DNA from: Micrococcales bacterium
GTDB taxonomy: Bacteria; Actinomycetota; Actinomycetes; Actinomycetales; Microbacteriaceae
Reading direction: 5' to 3'
NCBI GenBank assembly: GCA_947454255.1
Contig: CANGIU010000001.1
Coordinates: 53,742 to 117,741 of the forward strand
DNA: 64,000 bases
A program made the translations under genes and the position numbers. Within the stretch, counting starts at the first letter, position 1, and each line of letters begins with the position of its first letter. The notes beneath the pieces are model-generated. The model had not been told where the DNA came from and made no database searches. It was given only the letters and a program-made list of their open reading frames with translations. Shown here one piece after another: positions 8,512-17,806 of this stretch.

Positions 8512-10593
8512 GTGCCTACAAATGACTATTCAGCCAGACATCTCTCTGTATTAGAGGGCCTTGAAGCCGTACGCAAACGGCCTGGTATGTATATCGGTTC
8601 TACAGACAGCAGAGGCTTAATGCACTGCATCTGGGAGATCATCGACAACTCGGTCGATGAAGCCTTGGCAGGCCACGGAAAGCTCATAAACATCACCCTG
8701 CATAAAGACTCGAGTATTGAGGTCACTGACGTCGCTAGAGGCATACCCGTCGATATCGAACCCAAGACTGGCCTTAGTGGTGTCGAAGTTGTTTTTACGA
8801 AGTTGCATGCAGGTGGCAAGTTTGGTTCTGGTTCCTATGCAGCTTCAGGTGGTTTGCATGGAGTTGGCGCTTCGGTGGTCAACGCGCTGTCTGAACGCTT
8901 AGAGGTTGAAGTTGACCGAGATGGCAAAACCTGGGCGATGTCTTTCCACAGGGGAGAACCTGGAACTTTTGATGACAAAAAGGAACTTTCCCCAAAAAAC
9001 GCCTTCAAACCTTTCAAAGATAAAAGCGTCCTTCGGGAAGTTGGCAAAGTTGCCAAGGGTAAAACAGGTTCTCGAATTAGATTTTGGGCTGACCCACAGA
9101 TCTTCATCAAAGACGCAGTAATTTCACTTGAAGATCTGCTATCTCGTGCAAGACAAACCGCATTCCTGGTACCTGGTCTGAAATTAGTTGTTTCAGATCA
9201 GCGCACTGGTAAAGCAGATAATCATGAATTTCTTTTCAATGGTGGAATCACAGAGTTTGCTGATTTTCTAGCCAAGGACGCTCCCTTGAGTAACATCTGG
9301 AGACTTAGTGGATCTGGAACATACTCTGAAACTGTGCCGGTTCTCAATGCGGCTGGCAACATGGAATCGAAAGAAGTGCAACGCAGCTGTGACGTGGACG
9401 TGGTTGTTCGATGGGGAACAGACTACGACACTGAAATTAGAAGCTTCGTAAACATCATCGCAACGCCAAAGGGTGGAACACATCTTCAAGGTTTCGAGCA
9501 GGCTTTACTAAAAGTCTTCAGGGGGCAGGCAGAAGCCAACTCTAGAAAATTCAAACTTGGGTCAGAGAAGATTGAAAAAGAGGACGTGTCGGCTGGTTTG
9601 ACGGCCGTGGTGACAGTTCGCTTGCCTGAGCCTCAATTTGAAGGACAGACTAAAGAAATACTTGGAACACCTGCGATTAAGAACATCGTGGCGACAGTAG
9701 TGACTAAGGCTCTAACGGATAGGTTTAATAGCTCCAAACGCGAAGACAAGGCGCAGAGCGCTCTCGTTTTGGAAAAAGTTGTAAACGAGATGAAGTCTAG
9801 AATCTCAGCTAGAACTCATAAGGAAACTCAACGTCGCAAAACGGCTCTCGAATCATCCTCTTTACCGACCAAGCTCGTTGACTGTCGAACTCAGGACACC
9901 ATTGATTCAGAGCTCATTATCGTTGAGGGTGAGTCTGCGCTTGGAACTGCAAAATTGGCTCGCAATTCTGAATTCCAAGCGTTGCTTCCCATTCGCGGAA
10001 AGATTCTGAATGTTCAGAAGGCAGCAATCACAGACATGCTAAACAATGCTGAGTGCGCCTCGATTATTCAAGTTATTGGCGCTGGTTCGGGTAGGAGTTT
10101 TGACATTAACTCAGCACGTTACGGCAAAGTAATTCTCATGAGCGATGCGGATGTTGACGGCGCTCACATCCGAACATTGCTGCTAACACTTTTCTATAAA
10201 TACATGCGTCCACTTGTCGAAGATGGAAGGGTATTCGCTGCAGTTCCTCCGCTCCACCGAGTGATGGTTATAAACCCAGGCTCTAAAGCCAACGAGGCAA
10301 TATACACATACTCACAGGCAGAACTTGAAGCCCTGCTAGCGAAGCTCGCCAAAGCGGGAAAGAAGTACCAAGAACCAATTCAGCGCTATAAAGGCCTAGG
10401 TGAGATGGATGCAGACCAACTAGCGGAAACCACCATGGATCGAAAATCTAGAAGTTTACGTCGAGTAACGGTTGAAGATCTTCAAAAAGCTGAGGACATG
10501 TTTGAACTATTGATGGGAAATGAAGTTGCACCTCGACGCGACTTTATCGTGGATAAAGCCGACACTTTCGAAAGAGATCGAATCGACGCCTAG
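8512..10593 (+). CDS. parE: DNA topoisomerase IV / gyrase subunit B-like
   Basis: GHKL motifs (EIIDNSVDEALAG, GGLHGVGASVVNALS), TOPRIM EGESALG and MSDADVDGAHI. GTG start. Confidence 0.9.
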   Translation: MPTNDYSARHLSVLEGLEAVRKRPGMYIGSTDSRGLMHCIWEIIDNSVDEALAGHGKLINITLHKDSSIEVTDVARGIPVDIEPKTGLSGVEVVFTKLHAGGKFGSGSYAASGGLHGVGASVVNALSERLEVEVDRDGKTWAMSFHRGEPGTFDDKKELSPKNAFKPFKDKSVLREVGKVAKGKTGSRIRFWADPQIFIKDAVISLEDLLSRARQTAFLVPGLKLVVSDQRTGKADNHEFLFNGGITEFADFLAKDAPLSNIWRLSGSGTYSETVPVLNAAGNMESKEVQRSCDVDVVVRWGTDYDTEIRSFVNIIATPKGGTHLQGFEQALLKVFRGQAEANSRKFKLGSEKIEKEDVSAGLTAVVTVRLPEPQFEGQTKEILGTPAIKNIVATVVTKALTDRFNSSKREDKAQSALVLEKVVNEMKSRISARTHKETQRRKTALESSSLPTKLVDCRTQDTIDSELIIVEGESALGTAKLARNSEFQALLPIRGKILNVQKAAITDMLNNAECASIIQVIGAGSGRSFDINSARYGKVILMSDADVDGAHIRTLLLTLFYKYMRPLVEDGRVFAAVPPLHRVMVINPGSKANEAIYTYSQAELEALLAKLAKAGKKYQEPIQRYKGLGEMDADQLAETTMDRKSRSLRRVTVEDLQKAEDMFELLMGNEVAPRRDFIVDKADTFERDRIDA

Positions 10594-13016
10594 GCGTTTC
10601 CGGCTGAGATTATCGTTGCGCTAAGAGGGGTTCCCGAGGCGTCTCGCTTAGCCAATGTTGTTTCAACTTCTAAAGGCTTGCCAGAAGAGGATGCCGTCAG
10701 TATTGGGCTGTTACCAACGTATGCAAAGTAAAGCTGATTCTCATCTCTAATGAACTTGTGAGCTCTAACACCCCCTGTTGCTCGGCCTTTAGCTGGGAAT
10801 TCAGTAAGCAAGGTTATTTTGGAACTTCCTGAGTCAACTGCTCCCAGGGAATCACTATTGTTAGCCGCAGTTAGAACTTGGGTGGCCTTAGTCGGCGAAA
10901 TCGATGTGAAGTATATTGCCTTCGCGCCGTCAGCAAGCTTGATTCCTGCCATACCGGCAGCCCCGCGTCCTTGTGCTCGAACAGTTTCAGCACTGAATCT
11001 AAGAAGTTGGGCGTCATCGCTCACAAAAATCAGTTCGTCCTTGTCAGTACTTAGCTCTGCACCAACCAATTGGTCGCCAGGCTTTAGGGAGATTATGTCG
11101 AATTCCGATTTTGGAAGCCAATCTCCTGTGATGCGTTTGACGCTACCTTGTTGAGTTCCGACAGCGATAGTTGTCTTCTCTGACAACTCAAAAGCGCCTA
11201 GCACCTTTACGTTTTTGGCTAGCCCTAGGAACTCTGCTACAGAGAGGCTGCTTCCAGGATCGAAACTTCCCTCAATTCCAGGAATGTCACTGGCATGAAC
11301 GCGATGCATCACGCCATCTGTCGAGAGAAATCCGATATCACTTCTTGTTGTCGTTGAAACTAGATGCCGGACAGCGTCGTGCTTTTTACGTTTAGTTCCG
11401 GTGCTGGCTAGTTCACTTGTTCTAAGAACCTGCCCGCTTGAGGTAAGGATTATGTGGCAAGGCGAGTCTGCCAATTGAGCATCAATGGCTGAAGCCTTTG
11501 CAGCGCTTACTGGCTTTATTTCAGTGATTCCATCAGAGATGGTTGTCCTTCTGTCATCGCCATACTTATCCGACACTTCTTGAAGCTCCCGTGAAACTAC
11601 TTCTTTCAAGTTCTTTTCACTGGATAAAATCTTTCGCAGATCAGCGATCTCTTTCTCAAGTGTTTTCGATTCGTTCTCGAGCTCTAACTTAGAAAACTTG
11701 GTAAGTCTTCTGAGCTTCAGCTCGAGAATATATTCAGCTTGAATCTCCGAGAGTGTAAATCGCTTCATTAGTTTTGTTCTGGCATCATCAACTTCATCAG
11801 CTGCGCGAATAATCTTGATAACCTCATCAATACTGAGAATGGCTTTTAGTAAGCCTTCTACCAAGTGCAAGCGAGCAAGCTTTTTCCCAAGTCTGTTTTC
11901 ACTTCTACGTTTTGTCACAACAATTCGATGAGCTAGGTAGACTCCGAGCATTTCCCTAAGTCCGAGGGTTTCAGGTCGGCCTTCAACAAGTGAAACGTTA
12001 TTGATGCTAAATGATTCCTCTAGCGGGGTGAATCTGTAGAGGAGATCCAGGACAACGTTTGGATCAAAGCCAGTCTTCAGTTCGATCACTAGTTTCAACC
12101 CGTTGGCCCGATCTGTCAGATCGATCACATCTGAGATGCCCTGCAACTTCTTTGAACCAACACCATCCTTAATCTTTTCAATTACGCGCTCTGGCCCAAC
12201 TAAATAGGGAAGTTCCGTCACGACCAAAGCCAATTTTCTTGGAGATACTGATTCGATGCTGACTCTAGCGCGGGTCTTAAAACTTCCTCTACCGGTTTCG
12301 TAGGCTTCTTTGATGCCATCAGTACCCATGATGATTCCACCGGTGGGGAGGTCAGGTCCTGGGATGTATTTCATAAGATCAATAGATTCAAGTTTGGTGT
12401 TGTTCAGTAGCGCAATAGCTCCAGCAATCACCTCACGCATGTTGTGTGGAGCCATGTTTGTAGCCATACCAACAGCGATACCTGCTGATCCATTTACAAG
12501 CAAATTAGGGAAAGCAGCTGGAAGAACTTCAGGTTCGGATAGCTGCGCGTCGTAGTTTGGTTTGAAATCGACAACATCCTCATCCAAGCCCTCATTCATA
12601 AGAAGTGCTGCGGGCGCAAGCCTGGTTTCTGTATAACGAGCAGCTGCAGGTCCATCATCCAAAGAACCGAAGTTTCCATGGCCATCAATTAGTGGAACCC
12701 TAAGCGTGAATGGCTGAGCCATGCGAACCATTGCATCGTAAATAGCTCCGTCACCATGGGGGTGAAGCTTGCCCATAACTTCTCCACTAACGCGGGCAGA
12801 TTTCACGTGACCTCGGTCTGGCCTGAGGCCCATTTCTCCCATTTGGAAAATAATTCTTCGCTGAACAGGCTTTAGACCATCTCGGGCATCTGGTAACGCA
12901 CGGGCATAAATTACTGAGTAGGAGTATTCAAGAAAAGAATCACTGAGCTCTTGAATTAGCTCTATATCAACAATTCGCTCTTCAGGGAATCGCTCTCCAG
13001 GCTTTTGCTCGGTCAT
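10590..13016 (-). CDS. parC: DNA topoisomerase IV / gyrase subunit A-like
   Basis: Catalytic Tyr region AARYTETRLAPAA; DARDGLKPVQRRI. Confidence 0.9.
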   Translation of the reverse strand: MTEQKPGERFPEERIVDIELIQELSDSFLEYSYSVIYARALPDARDGLKPVQRRIIFQMGEMGLRPDRGHVKSARVSGEVMGKLHPHGDGAIYDAMVRMAQPFTLRVPLIDGHGNFGSLDDGPAAARYTETRLAPAALLMNEGLDEDVVDFKPNYDAQLSEPEVLPAAFPNLLVNGSAGIAVGMATNMAPHNMREVIAGAIALLNNTKLESIDLMKYIPGPDLPTGGIIMGTDGIKEAYETGRGSFKTRARVSIESVSPRKLALVVTELPYLVGPERVIEKIKDGVGSKKLQGISDVIDLTDRANGLKLVIELKTGFDPNVVLDLLYRFTPLEESFSINNVSLVEGRPETLGLREMLGVYLAHRIVVTKRRSENRLGKKLARLHLVEGLLKAILSIDEVIKIIRAADEVDDARTKLMKRFTLSEIQAEYILELKLRRLTKFSKLELENESKTLEKEIADLRKILSSEKNLKEVVSRELQEVSDKYGDDRRTTISDGITEIKPVSAAKASAIDAQLADSPCHIILTSSGQVLRTSELASTGTKRKKHDAVRHLVSTTTRSDIGFLSTDGVMHRVHASDIPGIEGSFDPGSSLSVAEFLGLAKNVKVLGAFELSEKTTIAVGTQQGSVKRITGDWLPKSEFDIISLKPGDQLVGAELSTDKDELIFVSDDAQLLRFSAETVRAQGRGAAGMAGIKLADGAKAIYFTSISPTKATQVLTAANNSDSLGAVDSGSSKITLLTEFPAKGRATGGVRAHKFIRDENQLYFAYVGNSPILTASSSGKPLEVETTLAKRDASGTPLSATIISAGNA

Positions 13017-13027
13017 AGTCTTTCGTC

Positions 13028-14179
13028 TTGAATTCGCTGCGCTATGGCAGACTGGTTCGGATGCTTACGATGCTACCTTCAGCCCCCAAATCATTGGGGA
13101 GGCTTGGCGATGTGTTGATAAGCGCCCTTAATTCAGTAATTGGCGTGGATAACCCCCTAGCACTAGCGTCTAAGCGCTCTGTTTGCGTGATTCTGATTGA
13201 CGGCCTCGGTGCCCACAACCTTAAAGGGGCTGGAGCACATGCCAGTTTCATGAATTCAATGCCCTCAGAGCCAGCGATGTGCTGGTTTCCAGCCACTACT
13301 GCAACATCCATTACTTCATTTGCCACATCCAGTTCACCTTGGTCGAATGGCTTCCTCGGCTACCAAGTGCTGGATAGAAGCAATAGCAAACAAATGAACC
13401 TACTTTCCGGATGGTCTGATTTTGCCTCTGGCCAGGAGTATCAAAAACTTCCCACTGTTGCAGAACAAGCACTTAGCAGCAACGTGTTATTTCATACCAT
13501 CGCGCCCGCCGCATACGAACGCTCTGGATTCACTGGAGCAACCATGCGAGGTGGTTCCTTCCATGGGGTTAACGGCATTGAGGATCGCTTCAACAGGGCT
13601 AAGCAATTGCTCAGCGATACAACTTCAAAAGTCATTTATTTATACATTCCCGAACTCGATCAGATAGCCCATTCCCAAGGTTGTGGATCAACAGCCTGGC
13701 TCAATCAATTGGAACAAGTCGATTCGCTCGTTCGAGTGCTTTCTGGAAATTTAGCGAAGACAGCTGGATTAGTTGTTACTGCAGACCATGGTGTTGTTGA
13801 TGTTCCAAAAGAGAGTCACATATATCTGGATGAAATAGTTTCAGGAGATCATTTCGAATTCGTCGGGGGAGACACTAGAGCTTTGTATCTTTACCTCAAA
13901 GATCCATCCAACGTATCAAAAATCAGAACACTACTAGAAGAGAAGCTGGGGGACACTTGCTACATAACCACCACAGAAGAACTCACCAGTGCGGGATATT
14001 GGCAGTCGCTTGATCCAATCTCAATGAATGTATCTCCAGACCTTATGGTCCTTGCCAAGAAGAAGGTAGCACTGTATCACCGAGATTTTGCTAAGTCGAA
14101 ATCGATGCAAATGGTTGGCCACCACGGTTCAATCTCAAGTGAAGAGCTTGCCATACCGCTAATTAAAATTGGCTTTTAG
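13028..14179 (+). CDS. alkaline phosphatase superfamily / nucleotide pyrophosphatase-like protein
   Basis: VILIDGLGAHNLKG, FPATTATSITSFATSSSPWSNGFLGY, TADHGVVDVP metal-site motifs. Start may be downstream (13061 or 13070). Confidence 0.82.
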   Translation: MNSLRYGRLVRMLTMLPSAPKSLGRLGDVLISALNSVIGVDNPLALASKRSVCVILIDGLGAHNLKGAGAHASFMNSMPSEPAMCWFPATTATSITSFATSSSPWSNGFLGYQVLDRSNSKQMNLLSGWSDFASGQEYQKLPTVAEQALSSNVLFHTIAPAAYERSGFTGATMRGGSFHGVNGIEDRFNRAKQLLSDTTSKVIYLYIPELDQIAHSQGCGSTAWLNQLEQVDSLVRVLSGNLAKTAGLVVTADHGVVDVPKESHIYLDEIVSGDHFEFVGGDTRALYLYLKDPSNVSKIRTLLEEKLGDTCYITTTEELTSAGYWQSLDPISMNVSPDLMVLAKKKVALYHRDFAKSKSMQMVGHHGSISSEELAIPLIKIGF

Positions 14180-15147
14180 AATTCTTCTTCATCATCTTGC
14201 TTTGAACCAAACAAAACTTCTGCCCAACGACTAGTTGCAGCCGGAGGAGTTACAGGTTCAGCTATCTCTTCTACCGGAATTTCTTGGACCTCAAGAGGTT
14301 CTTCTTCCAAATCTTCGTCGATAACTTCATCGCCATTGTCTAGAGGTTCGTCCAAGTAAGTGGACTCAAAAATGCTCTCAGGCTCTTCTGGCATGATTCT
14401 CAGAATCGGGCGACTTGATGTATCTTCCTGAACGGGTAAAACTTCAGTCTGTGGTTCATCAACAATTTCAGGAACTACTGAGAGAGATGTTTGTGTTTCT
14501 ACAACTTCAGCGACTTCCATAACAGGGTGAACAAAACTGCTCGCAATAGCCTCCTGTGTAGCTGGTGAAGAGTCATTAGTCCTCGAGAGGTTAAGCGTCA
14601 TGCCATTGGAAAGTTGAATTGCTGTTTGATTCTCAGGAGTCAAGAGCAAAAGTTTAGGGTTGAATGACCAAGTAGCAGCACCTTGAGTCCCAGAGATTTC
14701 GAAGTTGACTGTTACAAGCCACTGTCCATCGACCGATTTCTTTGAGAACCAGTTCAGCAGGCTTGCATTGTTGGTCCTGAGACGATCATCCATGACCAAC
14801 CCGAACTCGATATGAGCGGGATCAGCGAACCTATCAGTTGCAAGATTCAGTCGAACGTTTCTAGCCAAACTAACGACGTGGTTGAGTTCTGAAACTATTG
14901 GCGCGCCAAACTTTCGGATTGAATCTTCATCTCCTGGGTTGCTTAGTAGCAATTGTTCGATTGTGGTGCCGAGCCGGATTTGCTCCTGAATTTCCCTTGG
15001 AGTCAGGGCTTGGCCAGACGAGGCTGGTTTTCTGCTCTTAAGAGCTTTTAGCAAATCCTCTGTTATCTCAAGGTTGTGCTTAGTGCCATCCTGAGCCTCG
15101 AGTTCGAGATGGCTGGTAGTGACACCTGTGATGCGTAAATCGGCCAT
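14176..15147 (-). CDS. sepH: SepH-like septation protein (DUF3071)
   Basis: MADLRITGVTTSHLELEAQDGTKHNLEITEDL; ALTPREIQEQIRLGTTIEQL; GAAGGAGGG SD before 15147. Confidence 0.82.
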   Translation of the reverse strand: MADLRITGVTTSHLELEAQDGTKHNLEITEDLLKALKSRKPASSGQALTPREIQEQIRLGTTIEQLLLSNPGDEDSIRKFGAPIVSELNHVVSLARNVRLNLATDRFADPAHIEFGLVMDDRLRTNNASLLNWFSKKSVDGQWLVTVNFEISGTQGAATWSFNPKLLLLTPENQTAIQLSNGMTLNLSRTNDSSPATQEAIASSFVHPVMEVAEVVETQTSLSVVPEIVDEPQTEVLPVQEDTSSRPILRIMPEEPESIFESTYLDEPLDNGDEVIDEDLEEEPLEVQEIPVEEIAEPVTPPAATSRWAEVLFGSKQDDEEEF

Positions 15148-15334
15148 TATGCCCTCCTTCGGATAGTTTCGCACCATTTTGAGGCATTAACTGGTTCATT
15201 ACTAGTGTGCCGCGACACGCCAAAAGGTTCGATTACCTGAGAACTTGCTGATTATGGTCTCTAATGTATTTGCATTATCGGTTTCGATGCGTGAGACTTC
15301 CTGCGCCGAACCATTTTGTTTGAAAGGAAAGTAA

Positions 15335-15625
15335 TTGGCTACCGATTACGACGCCCCCCGCAAGAACGACGACGATACAGAGTCGCTGGAGGCAATCAAA
15401 GACCGTATTCCTGAGGGAACCACGGCAAGTTCAGATGTCGATGACGCCGATCATTCAGACTCATTCGCTATCCCTGAGGTTGCCAATGAGGAACTTGATG
15501 TTGTCGTGGTTCCGAAGCAGGAGGACGAGTTCACTTGCAGTGAGTGTTTCATTGTTAAGCACCATTCACAAAAAGCACGTAAAGACGGTCAATATGGGCC
15601 AGTCTGTGTTGATTGTTTCAACTAG
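15335..15625 (+). CDS. DUF4193 family protein
   Basis: MATDYDAPRKNDDDTESLEAIKDR ... CSECFIVKHHSQKARKDGQYGPVCVDC; TTG start with GAAAGGAAA SD. Confidence 0.85.
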   Translation: MATDYDAPRKNDDDTESLEAIKDRIPEGTTASSDVDDADHSDSFAIPEVANEELDVVVVPKQEDEFTCSECFIVKHHSQKARKDGQYGPVCVDCFN

Positions 15626-16076
15626 CACCAATAGTTAGGGCTTCGGCTAGCTGTTTAGGCTTTCTGGTTGAAAGAAGCCAATACGGGGTTGGATCATTAG
15701 CATCCTGTATTTCGATTTTTAGTAATCCTTTTATTCCTACTTGAAAACGTACAAATGCTTTGGGATTTAGTTTTGGTCCGCGTTCAGAAAATGCTTCCTT
15801 AGTTTCGATAACTGCTACTGCTCCTAAGAATGACTTAGGAACCTGAGCTCTACCGACAATAAGAGAAGTTTTTGACACTTTGATGGTTGTTGCCGTAATC
15901 ACACTTAGACCAACAATGAGTAGTTCAGATGCAATCATCGTAAATAGTGCCCAAAAACTATCAAAGGCAAGAACCACAAGGAAAAGAGCAATTGGGACAA
16001 ATAGCGATCCTAGGTAAAACGACGGTCCTGGAACTAGTCGCTCTCTGTATAGGGTTCCCGACTGAATTTTGTCCAT
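15618..16076 (-). CDS. DUF3093 family membrane protein
   Basis: Two N-terminal hydrophobic segments; position opposite dut as in many actinobacteria. Confidence 0.75.
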   Translation of the reverse strand: MDKIQSGTLYRERLVPGPSFYLGSLFVPIALFLVVLAFDSFWALFTMIASELLIVGLSVITATTIKVSKTSLIVGRAQVPKSFLGAVAVIETKEAFSERGPKLNPKAFVRFQVGIKGLLKIEIQDANDPTPYWLLSTRKPKQLAEALTIGAS

Positions 16077-16093
16077 GCGTTTAGAATACGCTC
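16077..16093. promoter_or_regulatory. candidate bidirectional leaderless promoter (DUF3093 / dut)
   Basis: GCGTTTAGAATACGCTC: +strand TAGAAT (16082-16087) N6 ATG(16094); -strand TATTCT (16088-16083) N6 ATG(16076). Confidence 0.6.
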
Positions 16094-16528
16094 ATGACAA
16101 CTTTTGAGGTGCTAATTACCTGTACTGAGGAATTCATGCCAAGCATGGGAAACCCAGGTGATGCCGGTTACGACCTTAGAAGCACTTTGGACTTAGTTCT
16201 AAAACCGGGACAAAGGTCTCTTATCCCAACTGGAGTGAGCATTGCTCTGCCAGAAGGATACGTTGGCTTAGTCCACCCCCGCAGTGGCTTAGCTGCAAAG
16301 CATGGGGTCACAGTTCTAAATGCACCAGGAACAGTTGATGCTGGTTATCGAGGTGAGATTGCTGTGACTCTTATAAATCATGGTGACACAGACTTCGCAA
16401 TTGCTAAAGGTGATCGCATTGCACAAATAGTTTTTCAGAAGTTTGAAGTTGCAAGCTTTGTTCAAGTGAGTCAATTGCCTGGATCGATGCGCGGGGCTGC
16501 TGGTTTTGGGTCTACGGGTGTCAAATAA
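16094..16528 (+). CDS. dut: dUTP diphosphatase
   Basis: GDAGYDLRS, PRSGLAAKHGVTVLNAPGTVDAGYRGEI, RGAAGFGSTG motifs. Confidence 0.97.
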   Translation: MTTFEVLITCTEEFMPSMGNPGDAGYDLRSTLDLVLKPGQRSLIPTGVSIALPEGYVGLVHPRSGLAAKHGVTVLNAPGTVDAGYRGEIAVTLINHGDTDFAIAKGDRIAQIVFQKFEVASFVQVSQLPGSMRGAAGFGSTGVK

Positions 16529-17100
16529 TGAATGAAAATCAAGCACCGGTAAACGGAAGCAAACTTGCCGGACCATTTGACGAATCTGAATTCGTTGATT
16601 CAACGGATCTAGCAGAATTTGGATCTATCGCTTTTATTCCAAACCCAAGAGTTAGTGTCCGAGCTGAAATTGAAGAAGGCACCGGAAGAATGGTGGCGCT
16701 TTCCTTTGATTTCAAAGACAGCTCACTACAGGTGCAAGCTTTTGCAAGCCCAAAGGGAGAGAACCTTTGGGAAGAGGTGTTGAACGATATCGTTGCAAGT
16801 CTTGAGTCGCAGGGCGTTTCGCTCGAACGTCATAGTGGCCCATTCGGAAGTGAAGTTCATGCTCAGATGCCCATGAGCGCGAGTGAGACTAAGACCGTGC
16901 GTATGTTTGGTTTCTCAGGGGATCGTTGGTTGCTACGGGGAGTAATTTCTGGGCCTGCTGTCAACGAGCTAGAAAGTCGTACCGAACTTGAGAATGTGTT
17001 TAGGGGGATAGTGGTAAGGCGTGGGGAAGTTCCTCTTCCACCTAGAGAGTTATTACCACTTTCTTTACCCGAAGGTGCAATTGTTCCTAAGGCGAACTAA
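16528..17100 (+). CDS. DUF3710 family protein
   Basis: GPFDESEFVD..., RMVALSFDFKDSSLQVQAFASPKGENLWEEV; neighbour of dut/DUF3159. Confidence 0.85.
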   Translation: MNENQAPVNGSKLAGPFDESEFVDSTDLAEFGSIAFIPNPRVSVRAEIEEGTGRMVALSFDFKDSSLQVQAFASPKGENLWEEVLNDIVASLESQGVSLERHSGPFGSEVHAQMPMSASETKTVRMFGFSGDRWLLRGVISGPAVNELESRTELENVFRGIVVRRGEVPLPPRELLPLSLPEGAIVPKAN

Positions 17101-17774
17101 TGACCCAAGAAGAGAAGGTTTCAAAATACGGATTACGTAAGACCGCCGACGGATATCAAGTTGATGCAAAGAGTTTGCTAGCAAGTGTTGGTGGTGTTCA
17201 AGGGTTAATCGAGACTACGTTACCTGGCTTTCTCTATGTGCTTAGTTATTCCATTTTTCGAAACCTTAGCGTTTCTATAACAGTTGTTGTCTGCGCAGTG
17301 CTAGCTTTGACCATTCGCCACCTAGTCAAGAAGAGGCCCTGGACTCAGCTGGTTGGATCTCTCGCAGGACTTGGGGTTGCTGTCTACTTGACTCTTCGTC
17401 CCGGTGGTCAAGCCGCAGATTATTACCTTAAGGATTTTTGGATAAACGGTGCATATGGATCTGCTCTGTTACTGAGCGTAATTGTTAGGGTTCCAATCGT
17501 GGGTCTTCTTGTTGGGCTGCTAACAAACCAAGGGTTGAGCTGGCGTAAAGTTCAGAGGAAAGTCCGATACTTTGATCTGGTAACCCTCCTGTGGGTTGGA
17601 CTTTTTGCCACACGGCTAGCTGTCGAGTTACCGCTCTATTTGGCCGGAAATGTAGTGATATTGGGCTTTGTAAAGATAGTTCTCGGCCTACCGTTCTATC
17701 TGACGATGATTTGGGTTTCTTGGCTTCTGCTAAGACGGGTCGTTAGAGCCGAACTAGATGGTAATTTGGAATAA
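17100..17774 (+). CDS. DUF3159 family membrane protein
   Basis: Multiple TM segments; [23 protein letters not shown] motif; TAATG coupling. Confidence 0.83.
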   Translation: MTQEEKVSKYGLRKTADGYQVDAKSLLASVGGVQGLIETTLPGFLYVLSYSIFRNLSVSITVVVCAVLALTIRHLVKKRPWTQLVGSLAGLGVAVYLTLRPGGQAADYYLKDFWINGAYGSALLLSVIVRVPIVGLLVGLLTNQGLSWRKVQRKVRYFDLVTLLWVGLFATRLAVELPLYLAGNVVILGFVKIVLGLPFYLTMIWVSWLLLRRVVRAELDGNLE

Positions 17775-17806
17775 GAGTATTCAGTTTTGCTTATAGGAGT
17801 TGGCTT

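Noticed and set aside
13017-13070. parC/phosphatase spacer as another bidirectional leaderless promoter
   Set aside because: No TANNNT at N6/7 from either start codon; only TATGGC at 13043 and an uncertain phosphatase start.
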